Source of the DNA: a virus
Reading direction: 5' to 3' (one strand)
Virus record (IMG/VR): IMGVR_UViG_3300034524_000011
Coordinates: 1 to 64,000 of that record
DNA: 64,000 nt
Made by a program: the position numbers and the translations under genes. Below are positions 8,368 to 17,070 of the stretch, in pieces. Under the pieces are notes generated by a model, which was not told the DNA's origin, did no database searches, and saw only the letters and a program-made list of their open reading frames with translations. The stretch's first letter is position 1. The number at the start of each line of letters is the position of its first letter.

Positions 8368-9627
8368 ATGGCATTTAAACTGAAGGACCTTAAAATCACC
8401 AAGGTGGATTTTGTGGAGGCCGGAGCAAACCCAGAGGCAAATATCCTGTTTTTTAAGAGCAAAGACGGCACTCCTGGAGCAAAATCTTCCGAACCCATTG
8501 CAGCGAAAGGAGGTGAAAAAAGCGAGAACCCCGTCAAAAAGTTTTTCTCTGCCATAGCAAAAGCTCTGGGAATAGCCGAAGACGAACACGTAGGTGAGGC
8601 AATCGAAGAAATAGCCAAAGGATACGAGGCAGCTACATTCGGAGAGAAGATGGATGAGCAGAAGCGCAGGAGAGTAACCAGTGAAATCTGGGACGTTTGC
8701 TACGCCCTGGAGGAAAGCCTGTGCTCTATCATCTGCGACGACGATGTGCCGGAAGATGAAAAACCGGCCATGATGGAACAGAGCCTGAATGAGTTCGCAG
8801 AGGCCGTGAAAGAGCTTATTCCAACCTGGGCCCAGGGAAAGACCACAAATAAGATCGCAAAGAATGATCAGCCTATCACACCCGCAAGGCTTGAATTAGC
8901 CAAGGCTGCGAAGGAAAAGCTGGAAGCAATCATAGCCAAAGCGGAAAAGGATCCGGAAACAGATCCTGAAGACACGTCCGTTCAGGACGGATGTAAAAAA
9001 CCAAAACAAAAAAAATCGAAAGGAGACGTAGAGGACATGAAAATCGATAAGAGCAAACTGACACCTGAAGAGCTCGCAATGCTTGAGGCTATCGAAAAGA
9101 AGGCCGGCATTCCTGACGAGCCCGCAAATGACCCTAATCCCGCCGCACCTGCAACTGAAGTAAACAAGAGCGCAGGCCAGGCAGGGGACAATCAGAACAC
9201 CGGAGAAGAGGAAGACATCTACAAGGGACTTCATCCTGCAGTGAAGGCAGAGCTTGAAAGACTTCGTAAGGCAGCAGACCAGGCAGAGGAAAAAGAACTG
9301 ACCGAGATCGCAAAGAAGTATGAGATCATCGGCAAAAAGCCCGAGGAGCTGGTACCTCTCTTTAAGAGCTTAAAGAAAGCCGGCGGCAATGCATATGAGC
9401 AAATGATCGCCATACTCGACGCCAGCGTGGAAGCTGTGGAGAAGTCCGGGATATTCTCCGAAATCGGCAAAAAAGGCAACGATGGTACCATCGATGCATG
9501 GGCGGCCATTGAAAAGCACGCCGACGAGATCATGAAATCCATGCCTAATTTAACGAGAGCTCAAGCTATCGACAAGGCATGCCAGCTTCACCCCGAACTC
9601 GTACATGAGTACGAGAAAAACAGATAA
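8368..9627 (+). CDS. Head assembly / scaffold-like protein
   Basis: 419 residues, ATG after AAAGGAGGAG. The N-terminus (LKITKVDFVEAGANPEA) is typical of phage prohead-protease/XkdF-linked proteins. The middle is lysine- and glutamate-rich, and the C-terminal half (from about residue 224) is helical and acidic like a scaffold, ending in a PNLTRAQAIDKACQLHPEL motif seen in phage scaffold-region proteins. Location between protease and decoration/capsid genes supports a scaffolding role. An internal start with its own ribosome site (9037) suggests a shorter nested product. No catalytic residues are recognised. Confidence 0.7.
   Translation: MAFKLKDLKITKVDFVEAGANPEANILFFKSKDGTPGAKSSEPIAAKGGEKSENPVKKFFSAIAKALGIAEDEHVGEAIEEIAKGYEAATFGEKMDEQKRRRVTSEIWDVCYALEESLCSIICDDDVPEDEKPAMMEQSLNEFAEAVKELIPTWAQGKTTNKIAKNDQPITPARLELAKAAKEKLEAIIAKAEKDPETDPEDTSVQDGCKKPKQKKSKGDVEDMKIDKSKLTPEELAMLEAIEKKAGIPDEPANDPNPAAPATEVNKSAGQAGDNQNTGEEEDIYKGLHPAVKAELERLRKAADQAEEKELTEIAKKYEIIGKKPEELVPLFKSLKKAGGNAYEQMIAILDASVEAVEKSGIFSEIGKKGNDGTIDAWAAIEKHADEIMKSMPNLTRAQAIDKACQLHPELVHEYEKNR
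9037..9627 (+). CDS. Nested in-frame scaffold product (internal start)
   Basis: ATG at 9037 (residue 224 of the long protein, same frame) is preceded by AAAGGAGA (9019-9026) with about 10 bases spacing, a ribosome site as good as those of real genes here. The product would be 196 residues, starting MKIDKSKLTPEELAMLEAI, exactly where the sequence becomes scaffold-like. Nested scaffold genes inside protease/assembly genes are established for lambda C/Nu3. Translation here is inferred. Confidence 0.55.
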   Translation: MKIDKSKLTPEELAMLEAIEKKAGIPDEPANDPNPAAPATEVNKSAGQAGDNQNTGEEEDIYKGLHPAVKAELERLRKAADQAEEKELTEIAKKYEIIGKKPEELVPLFKSLKKAGGNAYEQMIAILDASVEAVEKSGIFSEIGKKGNDGTIDAWAAIEKHADEIMKSMPNLTRAQAIDKACQLHPELVHEYEKNR

Positions 9628-9639
9628 GGAGGAATGAAC

Positions 9640-10029
9640 ATGTATATCAGCACAGGAATCAATGATAGCCCGGTAATCACCGGAGTAGCAGCGCTGCAAA
9701 TGGTAAATGCAGCTTTTCACGCTGCGAAATTTGACGTCAACGGAAACATTGCCCCTGCAGGAGCGGGCGAAAATGCACTCGGCCTGTTCATTGCAACAAC
9801 GCCGGAAACCGTAAATGCTGGTGAAGAAGTGACCGTTCAGATCAAGGACATCGGCCTCTGGGTAACTGGAGACGCTGTAGCAGCCGGTGATGAGCTCACT
9901 TCTAATGAAAACGGAGCAGCCGTACCAGCTGGGCAGGGGGATTATGTCACTGCGATTGCACTTGAAGCTGCACCAGCTGCAGGCCAGGTAATCAAAGTGC
10001 AAATCGTTAAGTCAGGCATTAGGCCTTAA
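9640..10029 (+). CDS. Capsid decoration / DUF2190-like protein
   Basis: 129 residues, alanine- and glycine-rich beta protein with GDYVTAIALEAA and GQVIKVQIVKSG near the end, as in DUF2190-type head decoration proteins. These bind the outer capsid surface and stabilise it. ATG at 9640 is preferred because AGGAGG (9627-9632) is 7 bases upstream. The ATG at 9634 is only one base from it. Placed directly before the major capsid gene. Confidence 0.75.
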   Translation: MYISTGINDSPVITGVAALQMVNAAFHAAKFDVNGNIAPAGAGENALGLFIATTPETVNAGEEVTVQIKDIGLWVTGDAVAAGDELTSNENGAAVPAGQGDYVTAIALEAAPAAGQVIKVQIVKSGIRP

Positions 10030-10059
10030 GACAACTAAAAAGAAAGGAGATAACAGACT

Positions 10060-11079
10060 ATGAAAGGAACAAGTATATCCAACCTTCAGGTACAGATAGC
10101 AAAAGGCTGGAGACCCAATAATTATTTGACTAACATGAGCATGGCCTTCTTCCAGGAGGAAGGAGACTTTGTGGCAACATCGATATTCCCGATTTGCCCT
10201 GTAGCATTGAGCTCCAGCTATTACTACACATTCAGCAAGGCTGATCTCGCGAGAGACAACGTGCAGAGAAAACCTGCATTTGGAAAGGTTCAGCCTGCAT
10301 TGATGGGGCAGACAGACAACACCTACAAATGCGAAGTGGATCAGGTAATCGTAGGCATCGACCAAATCGACGCATTGAACTACCAGAGAGCAAAAGCACC
10401 TGGCGTAGCAGATCCGAGAAGGGCAAAAGTCAGATTTGTTACAGAACAACTGAAGCTCCACCTGGATATTCTCTTTGCTCGTAACTTCTTCACTCCACTG
10501 GCATGGCAGAATGTATGGACCGGCGTAAACGCCAACCCTGGTGCTAATCAGTTCCTGAAGTTCAACGATGCCAACTTCGATCCCGTTAACTTCTTCGATG
10601 CCAGAATTAAGGACATCAAACAGGCTGGCCGCAGAAGACCTAACAGGCTGGCCCTCGGTATCGACGCATACAATGCATTGAAGAACCATCCAGACATTGT
10701 CGAGAGGGTAAAATACACCGGTAGCACAGCCAACCCTGCAATCGTAACACCTCAAGCGCTTGCAGCAATCTTGCAGATTGAGGAAGTAAAGGTTCTCGAA
10801 AGCACTTACAACGCAGGCGGCATCGGTCAGGAAGACATGCAGTTTGTATGTGCAACCGACGGCGCACTGCTCTGCTATGCAACCGACAATCCTTCCATCG
10901 ATGAGCCCAGCGCAGGATACATCTTCACCTGGGATATGCTCGGAAACGGTCAGTACATCGCAATTGACCAGTACGAAGGAGAAAGAGGCACACATGCAGA
11001 GTTCATCGAAGGCTTGATGGCCACTGACATGAAGAAGACCTGCGACGATCTGGCAATCTACTTTGATCAGTGCGTATAA
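10060..11079 (+). CDS. Major capsid protein
   Basis: 339 residues after AAAGGAG. The protein forms the icosahedral shell. It lacks the long N-terminal scaffold of HK97 itself, and carries the features of capsid proteins that follow DUF2190 genes: an N-terminal NYLTNMSMAFFQEEGDFVA, an internal RRRPNRLALGIDAYNALKNHP, and a C-terminal YEGERGTHAEFIEG. Position between the decoration protein and the connector genes and the high translation signals fit the main structural protein of the head. Confidence 0.88.
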   Translation: MKGTSISNLQVQIAKGWRPNNYLTNMSMAFFQEEGDFVATSIFPICPVALSSSYYYTFSKADLARDNVQRKPAFGKVQPALMGQTDNTYKCEVDQVIVGIDQIDALNYQRAKAPGVADPRRAKVRFVTEQLKLHLDILFARNFFTPLAWQNVWTGVNANPGANQFLKFNDANFDPVNFFDARIKDIKQAGRRRPNRLALGIDAYNALKNHPDIVERVKYTGSTANPAIVTPQALAAILQIEEVKVLESTYNAGGIGQEDMQFVCATDGALLCYATDNPSIDEPSAGYIFTWDMLGNGQYIAIDQYEGERGTHAEFIEGLMATDMKKTCDDLAIYFDQCV

Positions 11080-11104
11080 AAGAAAAGAAGGAGGATGGGC
11101 ACAG

Positions 11105-11647
11105 ATGAACGGTAACAGTTACGGTTACATTTGCAAAAAAGCGTGTGTACTTGGAGGCGTCGCCTATTCAGAAGGCGACGCTATTCCAGCTGAAGCCGTT
11201 CTTCCGAGCCGTGAAAAGGTCTTAATCAAGCAAGGGCTTATAGTTCCGGCAGTGAATGTTGACGTGCTACTGGAGGAAAACAAATTTTTAAGAGCGAAGG
11301 TAGCCGAGCTTCAAAAGACCGGCGGAGAAGCCCCAGAATCGCCCAGGAACGACGAAAAAGAGCAAAAGGGTATTATTATACCTATCACTGCAAAAGGCGG
11401 CCTAATTGAGCTGGAAATGACGCCAGAGGATATAGTAAAAGCTATAGCTACCCTGCAGCTTAATGCAGAGGAGGCTGCCAAGGAAGTGGGCGCAATCGAT
11501 AAAGAGGAAATCCTTATACTGATTGATGCGCTTGACTACAGAAAAACGGTCAAGACAGCAATCATGGAAAGGGTAGCCCAAATGGAGACCAGCGGAGAGG
11601 AAGAGCAGGGCGACAACGAGGAGGATAAGGGTCAGGGTGATGCATAA
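11105..11647 (+). CDS. Phage protein of unknown function after capsid gene
   Basis: 180 residues. ATG at 11105 is used because AAGGAGG lies 10 bases upstream. The N-terminal 60 residues form a small beta domain (CKKACVLGGVAYSEGDAIPA), then a short coiled coil (DVLLEENKFLRAKVAELQK), then a helical region and an acidic tail. Similar two-part proteins lie between capsid and connector genes in clostridial phages. A head-completion role is inferred from position. The stop codon overlaps the next ATG by one base. Confidence 0.7.
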   Translation: MNGNSYGYICKKACVLGGVAYSEGDAIPAEAVLPSREKVLIKQGLIVPAVNVDVLLEENKFLRAKVAELQKTGGEAPESPRNDEKEQKGIIIPITAKGGLIELEMTPEDIVKAIATLQLNAEEAAKEVGAIDKEEILILIDALDYRKTVKTAIMERVAQMETSGEEEQGDNEEDKGQGDA

Positions 11648-12093
11648 TGGCAGAGAGAAAATACACCTATGACCCAACGAAGATTAAGGAAAAAGGCAAA
11701 GATAGAATGCGCTTTGAGCTTGGCGACACCATGGTAGAGGGAGGAGCCGAAACAGCAGCCCTTTCCGACGAGGAAATCAATGCTGTTTTGGAGATGTACC
11801 CAAACAAGTGGAAAAAAGCAAAGCTGGTGTTACTTGAAAGTATATGTCGGCGATTTTCCTACGAGGTAGATACAGATGTCGGTCCTCTTTCCCTGGGCCT
11901 ACAGGCCCGTGCAGAAGTATGGCGTGAAATGTATAAGGAGCTCAAGGCCGAATTAGGCAATTATTCAGTGCCGAGCGCAAATCCGGCCGCGATAAGCGGA
12001 GACCCATACTTCTACAAAGGAATGATGGATAACCCGACAGCAGGACGAAAGGAAGGTGGGGGATGTGTATCTCAGGCCAGGAAACCTTTATAA
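11647..12093 (+). CDS. Head-tail connector (adaptor) protein
   Basis: 148 residues, mostly helical, with ALSDEEINAVLEMYPNKWKKAKLVLLESICRRFSYEVD, a pattern typical of gp6/gp15-type adaptor proteins that bind the portal after packaging. It sits first in the series adaptor, stopper, gp10-like, tail terminator. The gene end overlaps the next by 29 bases. Confidence 0.75.
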   Translation: MAERKYTYDPTKIKEKGKDRMRFELGDTMVEGGAETAALSDEEINAVLEMYPNKWKKAKLVLLESICRRFSYEVDTDVGPLSLGLQARAEVWREMYKELKAELGNYSVPSANPAAISGDPYFYKGMMDNPTAGRKEGGGCVSQARKPL

Positions 12094-12412
12094 AGACTTT
12101 ATTGTAGAGAAGAAAGACAGGTCCATAAGCTCACGCGGAAGGGCAAAAAGCGGATATAACGACGAGGGAGAGAAAATAAGAGGCGTCCTGGCCGAGGCCA
12201 AACCCCAGGAGAAGGAGAGATGGCGGCAGCTCCAACATCCTATAAGTCACGTAATAGTCCAAAAAGGGAAACCCAAGGCGGCTCCGGAGGACCGCCTGAT
12301 TTTTGGAGATAGAATATTCTTCATCCAGGGAGTAGACGAACCGGGCGCCTTGGGACTTTGGACCATTTACTATGTGGAGGAACGCTTCGATGGCCATGAA
12401 TATCAAGATTAA
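12065..12412 (+). CDS. Head-tail joining (stopper) protein
   Basis: 115 residues, beta-rich, resembling XkdH/gp16-type stoppers that close the portal channel (MYLRPGNLYKDFIVEKKDRS, then GDRIFFIQGVDEPGALGLW). GTG at 12065 is chosen since AAGGAAGG lies about 8 bases upstream. GTG at 12056 lies within that purine run. Confidence 0.75.
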   Translation: MYLRPGNLYKDFIVEKKDRSISSRGRAKSGYNDEGEKIRGVLAEAKPQEKERWRQLQHPISHVIVQKGKPKAAPEDRLIFGDRIFFIQGVDEPGALGLWTIYYVEERFDGHEYQD

Positions 12413-12881
12413 GCCCGAGATAGACAAGATCGTGGACCAGATAAACTACGAAGCGAAATCCAGAGCTTTCAGGGCCGCCAATGAGCTCCGAAATGCAGCG
12501 CTTAATGTCCTACGAGGCCAAAGATCAGGTCGCGTTTACAAAAGGCCTTTTTCAAGCAGCAGATATACGGCATCAGCGCCAGGAGAACCACCTGCAGCAA
12601 GGACCGGTAACCTGCGCTTAAGCTGGAAGACAAGGACAGGATCGGAGACAGCAGGCAACAGTCTAACGGTAAGGCCTGCAATTATTACTGACGTGAAATA
12701 TGCCCCAATCCTCGAAAAAGGATTTGACGGCGAAGTTCAGAAGATAAAGAAGCTGAAAAAAGGCGGAACAAAAACCATAGCTTACCATCTCACTATTGAG
12801 CCGCGTCCATTCGAGGAGCCGATAATCGAGGCTGCAAAGCCAAAGATTAAACAGATCTACAGCGAGCCATATCTTAAATAA
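12390..12881 (+). CDS. HK97 gp10-like head-tail protein
   Basis: 163 residues from ATG 12390 (GGAGG 9 bases upstream). YTASAPGEPPAARTGNLRLSW near residue 60-80 and YAPILEKGFDG are the hallmarks of the HK97 gp10 / minor head-tail family. RPFEEPIIEAAKPKI closes the protein as in that family. It overlaps the stopper gene by 23 bases. Confidence 0.85.
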   Translation: MAMNIKIKPEIDKIVDQINYEAKSRAFRAANELRNAALNVLRGQRSGRVYKRPFSSSRYTASAPGEPPAARTGNLRLSWKTRTGSETAGNSLTVRPAIITDVKYAPILEKGFDGEVQKIKKLKKGGTKTIAYHLTIEPRPFEEPIIEAAKPKIKQIYSEPYLK

Positions 12882-12901
12882 ACCAGGGAAGGAGGGAAGC
12901 C

Positions 12902-13186
12902 ATGCCGTTAATAATTGACGCCACAAGCAAAGTGTTTGATAAAGCCAGCGTGCACAAAGGAGACTTAATCAGAGCGAAGCATGAGACATGGGATGAACCC
13001 AGGAATGGGATTGTAACAGCGGTGAGCGATAAAAAGCTGACCGTTTTATTTTTGCCAGGCCTGGGGAATGTCACGAACTACTTCACGATACTCGCTTCAG
13101 AAGTAGCTGCCGGGAAATGGACGGTCAAATGGACTACCGACATGGAGACCATCAAAACCGAAGGCACGGCAGGCGATGAACAATGA
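12902..13186 (+). CDS. Small conserved phage protein (DUF5026-like)
   Basis: 94 residues, SD GGAAGGAGG. SVHKGDLIRAKHETWDEPRNG and VLFLPGLGNVTNYF look like an SH3-type beta barrel and resemble DUF5026 proteins of clostridial phages. Role unknown. Overlaps the next gene by four bases (ATGA). Confidence 0.7.
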   Translation: MPLIIDATSKVFDKASVHKGDLIRAKHETWDEPRNGIVTAVSDKKLTVLFLPGLGNVTNYFTILASEVAAGKWTVKWTTDMETIKTEGTAGDEQ

Positions 13187-14154
13187 CATTGGAAGATTTG
13201 ATCTATAACCGACTTTTAGCCAGCAAAAACCTCACGGACAAGCTGGCCAAGTTCGACAATCTGCCGGCGATTTTCTATCAGGCAGCTCCTGGAGACCAGA
13301 ACGAAGGCTGGAAAGGCAAAAAGCAGTATCCGAGGATTGATTTTGTGGTAGATATGCAGGCCAATCCGGAACGGCAGAGCTCCGGATTAATGACGCTCAA
13401 TATATGGTGCATTGAATCAGGAATCCCTCCGGAAGAAATAGAACCGGAAGTGCGCGCTGCTTTATGCGATGTGTTCATGCAGCCGGCCGAACAGCCTCCG
13501 TATTGCCTGGCCTGGGTAAGATCAGACAGCTTCGAAGTAAGCGCAAACACAATAAAAGGATCCCATGTAAACGGCATAACAGTTCTTTTTGACGTGCTGG
13601 CTTTTCCCTGCCAAGAGACAACAGACCCGGATCCCATCATGGCCATGAGCGAGTTCATCAAGGAATGGGAGCCGGCCGCTGTATTGATAGGGAGAGACAA
13701 GATCCCGGACTATTTCACAGCAGGCAATGACAAGCCTGCTTTTTATTTCAGGCTTGCGACTTTAGAGCTGGCCCAGGAAACAAATACAGTGGCATGGATG
13801 CACGGGACCATAGCTGGACATGTGTTTGCTCCATCCGCAGAAGCAAGGCTGCAATGGCTTAAATACCTCGTAGACACGCTGGCAACCCAGGGAGAGGTTA
13901 CAATGCTGGACACATCTCCCATGTTTATACGAAGCATAAGGGCCGACAGCGCGGCCAATTACCTTATAACAGGACAACTTCGAATAAATGTTCGGTTTGG
14001 CATACTCCGCAGACCGAAATATTCACATGTGCTGGCAAAGACGAATATCCCGCGTGAGAAACTGGAGGAAAAGGTAAATGTCAACGTAGCGCCGCAGCCA
14101 ACTGCAGGATATACGGTCGAATATAAGCTCGCAGGAACAGATTATGAGGAATAG
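13183..14154 (+). CDS. Tail terminator / completion protein
   Basis: 323 residues, about twice the usual size. The N-terminal half (MTLEDLIYNRLLASKNLTDKL, YPRIDFVVDMQ) looks like a DUF3168-type tail completion protein. The C-terminal half (from about residue 150) is a second domain with RINVRFGILRRPKY near its end, resembling a second tail-end protein, so it may be a natural fusion. It lies directly before the sheath gene, the normal position of the terminator that caps the tail tube. Confidence 0.7.
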   Translation: MTLEDLIYNRLLASKNLTDKLAKFDNLPAIFYQAAPGDQNEGWKGKKQYPRIDFVVDMQANPERQSSGLMTLNIWCIESGIPPEEIEPEVRAALCDVFMQPAEQPPYCLAWVRSDSFEVSANTIKGSHVNGITVLFDVLAFPCQETTDPDPIMAMSEFIKEWEPAAVLIGRDKIPDYFTAGNDKPAFYFRLATLELAQETNTVAWMHGTIAGHVFAPSAEARLQWLKYLVDTLATQGEVTMLDTSPMFIRSIRADSAANYLITGQLRINVRFGILRRPKYSHVLAKTNIPREKLEEKVNVNVAPQPTAGYTVEYKLAGTDYEE

Positions 14155-14165
14155 GAGGTTATTCT

Positions 14166-14393
14166 ATGGCTGGCAAAACCGAAAACATCAAGAAGACCAG
14201 CTCCGAGGAGCAGATAATCCAGGAGCCCGAATACACAGCCGAAGAGCTCGCTGCAGCATCAGAAAAGGTATTCGGGAAAAAGGTCTTGCCTGAATGCGTA
14301 ATAGCTGCCTTCCGCGTGGCGGGCATCACAAAGGCCACAAAAACACAGGCAGCAAAAATAGTAAAAGATTTCATGACGAAGGAGGTCAAGTAA
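14166..14393 (+). CDS. Small acidic protein before tail sheath
   Basis: 75 residues, SD TAGGAGG. The C-terminal part (LPECVIAAFRVAGITKATKTQAAKIVKDF) is helical. Proteins of this size occur just before sheath genes in PBSX-like modules. Function unknown. Confidence 0.65.
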   Translation: MAGKTENIKKTSSEEQIIQEPEYTAEELAAASEKVFGKKVLPECVIAAFRVAGITKATKTQAAKIVKDFMTKEVK

Positions 14394-14394
14394 C

Positions 14395-15807
14395 ATGGCA
14401 GGAGTTTTCACAATAGGTGAAAAGAAAGTCCGCCCTGGCGTCTATACCAGATATGAGAACGCCGGCGGCGTATCGCTGGCCGGAGCCGTAAACGGTATAG
14501 GCGCAGTAGTTATCAGGGCAAACTGGGGACCGCTCAACAAGCTTGTAGAACTTGACAGCCCCAGCGCGGCAGCTTCCACCTTTGGAACAGAGCTCACCGT
14601 GGATGCAATCACAGAAATGTTCAACGGAGGCTGCAGCAAAGTAAAAGCAGTAAGAGCCGGTACCGGTGGAACAGCCGCAACAATAACCTTGAAAGACAGT
14701 GCTTCAGCTGACGTGGTAAAGATCACCGCAAAATATGTCGGAGACCGTCCGTTCAGCGTAACCATCAGGGATAGCTTACTGAACGATGATAAACGCGAAT
14801 GCATCATCTATTCAGGGACCGCAGAATTTGAAAAGGTGGAGTTTACAAAAGGCTCAACCGGAGCAGGAGAACCTGAAGCTCTCGTGGCAGCATTTGCCAA
14901 CAGCAAGAACTTCACAGCAGAAAAGCTCGCCGATGGAAACAAGTTACTGGCAACAGTAGCACAGGCGGCCATGACACCAGGAACCAATCCGACAGTAACC
15001 AACGCCGAATACAGCGCAGCGCTTAATGTTCTGGAAGCTGGCAAGTGGAACGTGCTGTGCGTAGACACATCAGATACAGCAGTTCATGCACTGGTTCAAT
15101 CATTTATCCAGAGGATCTACCTCGCAGGAGCTACATCGATGGCCTGCATAGCAGAGACAAAGGACGTGGACCTCGACACCAGAATGAACCATGCTGCAGC
15201 TTTCAACGACGAGAAAATAATCTACGTCTTGAACCCGGCATATGACGCCAGTGGCAACCTTTATGACGGATACAAGCTGGCAGCCAGGATCGGTGGCATG
15301 ATAGCAGCCGCAGCTTCCAACACAAGCCTGACCCACACCGTGGTAAACGGCTTTGTTTCTCTTGCAGAGCCGCTGACAAATAGCCAGATTGAGAAGGCAC
15401 TGCAAAAAGGCTGCCTCGTTCTCACAGTTAACGCAAGCGACCAGATCTGGATAGAGAGCGCCATCAACACCCTGGTAACACCAAGCGGCAACCAGGATGA
15501 AGGCTGGAAGAAAATCCGCAGGACCAAGACCAGGTTTGAGCTCATCGAAAGGATCGTAGCAACCACCGATCCATTGATCGGCAAGATAAACAACGACAGT
15601 GACGGAAGAGCAACATTCATAGCTGCGGCCCAGGGAGTAGTTAACGCCATGATCGGCGAGAAGAAACTCCTGGACGGTACCGTTTACGAGGATCCGCTCA
15701 ATCCACCTGCAGGAGACAGCGCATGGTTTGTAATTGCTGTTGACGACATCGACAGCATAGAAAAGGCATATCTGACCTTCAAGTTCAGATTTTCGCCTGA
15801 ATCTTAA
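14395..15807 (+). CDS. Contractile tail sheath protein (XkdK-like)
   Basis: 470 residues, starting one base after the preceding stop. The N-terminus (KVRPGVYTRYENAGGVSLAGAVNGIGAVVIRANWGP) is the classic start of PBSX-type sheath proteins, and the C-terminal WIESAINTLVTPSGNQDEGWKKIRRTK and VVNAMIGEKKLLDG belong to the conserved sheath core. The sheath contracts to drive the tube through the host envelope, which identifies this as a myophage. Confidence 0.95.
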   Translation: MAGVFTIGEKKVRPGVYTRYENAGGVSLAGAVNGIGAVVIRANWGPLNKLVELDSPSAAASTFGTELTVDAITEMFNGGCSKVKAVRAGTGGTAATITLKDSASADVVKITAKYVGDRPFSVTIRDSLLNDDKRECIIYSGTAEFEKVEFTKGSTGAGEPEALVAAFANSKNFTAEKLADGNKLLATVAQAAMTPGTNPTVTNAEYSAALNVLEAGKWNVLCVDTSDTAVHALVQSFIQRIYLAGATSMACIAETKDVDLDTRMNHAAAFNDEKIIYVLNPAYDASGNLYDGYKLAARIGGMIAAAASNTSLTHTVVNGFVSLAEPLTNSQIEKALQKGCLVLTVNASDQIWIESAINTLVTPSGNQDEGWKKIRRTKTRFELIERIVATTDPLIGKINNDSDGRATFIAAAQGVVNAMIGEKKLLDGTVYEDPLNPPAGDSAWFVIAVDDIDSIEKAYLTFKFRFSPES

Positions 15808-15823
15808 GGAAGGAGGATAAGGT

Positions 15824-16279
15824 ATGTTAAATAACAGAGCACCGATTGACGCCAGGAAAGTATTGACCGGGAAAGATGGCGCACTTTATAACGACGAGGG
15901 CGTCATGCTGGCCACCGTTGAAACATTCCAGACCCAGGTCAATGTGACAAATGCTAAATATCAGCCGCTGGGAGACGCACAAGAGCATGAAGTGTTCCAG
16001 GCCTACGGCGTGACCCTAACCTTCACAGAAGTAGTAATCGCAGACGAGCGCTTCATCCAGGAGCTGTTCGAAGGAATGAAGACCGGAGTAATGCCGGCTT
16101 GGAATTTCCAAGGCGTGGTAAAGGGACGCAACGGAAGCGAACAGCGCATGATTTACAGACAGTGCGTACCAAGCGGCACTATAGATCTGCAGAACCTTTC
16201 CGTGGGAGACACCATCAAGAGAGCTTGGAGCCTCTTTGTCAACGATCCTCCGGAATTGCAGAGCTTGTTAACCGCCTAA
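15824..16279 (+). CDS. Tail tube protein (XkdM-like)
   Basis: 151 residues, SD GGAAGGAGG. GKDGALYNDEGVMLATVETFQTQV and the closing GTIDLQNLSVGDTIKRAWSLFVNDPPELQ match XkdM-type tube proteins. It forms the inner tube inside the sheath. Immediately followed by a strong terminator, as is usual after highly expressed tube genes. Confidence 0.93.
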   Translation: MLNNRAPIDARKVLTGKDGALYNDEGVMLATVETFQTQVNVTNAKYQPLGDAQEHEVFQAYGVTLTFTEVVIADERFIQELFEGMKTGVMPAWNFQGVVKGRNGSEQRMIYRQCVPSGTIDLQNLSVGDTIKRAWSLFVNDPPELQSLLTA

Positions 16280-16386
16280 TACGCAGCCTAATACGCAATG
16301 GAGGCGTGCAGGCATATAACCAAATATTGATGGCCGTCCTGCACACCAGGGCGGCCAATTTTTTAATTTAAGGAGGTTATGAAATC
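16280..16386 (+). terminator. Rho-independent terminator after tube gene
   Basis: An 11-bp stem TGGCCGTCCTG (16331-16341) with CAGGGCGGCCA (16347-16357), 5-base loop, then ATTTTTT. The leader also contains a 12-base direct repeat GCCTAATACGCA just after the tube stop codon. Confidence 0.85.
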
Positions 16387-16902
16387 ATGGCAAACGATAA
16401 AATCGAAAAAACCAAAATCGAAGAGATCGAGCTTACTGAAGAGGAGAACAAAGGCCAGTTAAGGGCATACGAGGACGATATCCTCAAAGGCTTGTTGGCG
16501 GCCGCAAACTTCAAGGCCGAGGAAGACAATATTCAAACCATCGAGATCGCAAGAAACGGCGTGGTTCTCTTTAAATTCCGCATCCGCCCATTGACCGAGG
16601 AAGAGTACCAGAACTGCAAAGAGAAGTACACGAAATACGTCAGAAACAAGCAACTTGGCATTAAATTCCCTGAATACACCGACACTGTAAGATACAGAAG
16701 TGCCTTGATTTACCAGGCAACCATAGAGGAAGACAGGGCAAAGATCTGGGACAACAAGAGCGCATGGAAAGCCTTAAATGTGCTCAATGGTGTGGACCTT
16801 ATAGACAAGACCCTGCTTGCCGGAGAGAAGGACGCTGTGCTTGAACTTATCGACAAAATCAGCGGTTATTCAGTCACTGCGGAGGAAACAGCAAAAAACT
16901 AA
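16387..16902 (+). CDS. Tail assembly chaperone, upstream frame (XkdN-like, gpG equivalent)
   Basis: 171 residues, SD AAGGAGG. IRPLTEEEYQNCKEKYTKYV and the helical C-terminus match XkdN-type chaperones, which bind the tape measure during tail assembly. The frame ends at TAA (16900) directly after an A-AAA-AAC heptamer, so a fraction of ribosomes should shift into the -1 frame to make the longer G-T type product. Confidence 0.88.
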   Translation: MANDKIEKTKIEEIELTEEENKGQLRAYEDDILKGLLAAANFKAEEDNIQTIEIARNGVVLFKFRIRPLTEEEYQNCKEKYTKYVRNKQLGIKFPEYTDTVRYRSALIYQATIEEDRAKIWDNKSAWKALNVLNGVDLIDKTLLAGEKDAVLELIDKISGYSVTAEETAKN

Positions 16903-17063
16903 TAAAAGCCGGAGGAATGGCCACTTTACTCCATCACATATTCCAGCGGATGGGCATTCCTCCGGACGAGGTTATGGCCAAACCGCCAGGAGTGAGAGCT
17001 TTCATGTTAGCCTCTATGCGCGTGCAGCTTGAGGAAGAGAATAACGAAGGAGAGGAGGATTGA
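16387..17063 (+). CDS. Tail assembly chaperone, -1 frameshift product (gpGT equivalent)
   Basis: Slipping back one base at 16893-16899 continues translation at CTA (16899) for 54 codons to TGA at 17061. The extension contains GGMATLLHHIFQRMGIPPDE and ends with an acidic tail, like the XkdN' extension of PBSX-type phages. There is no good separate ribosome site for it. Frameshifted chaperone pairs before the tape measure are conserved in long-tailed phages. The heptamer and frames are seen directly; the shift itself is inferred. Confidence 0.8.
16893..16899 (+). promoter_or_regulatory. -1 ribosomal slippery site A-AAA-AAC
   Basis: In the zero frame the codons read GCA AAA AAC TAA, giving a canonical X-XXY-YYZ heptamer directly before the stop. 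Confidence 0.8.
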
Positions 17064-17070
17064 TTGATGG

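Noticed and set aside
10012-10995. Long antisense reading frame opposite the major capsid gene
   Set aside because: Cysteine- and valine-rich random composition, no ribosome site, mirrors the capsid coding frame.
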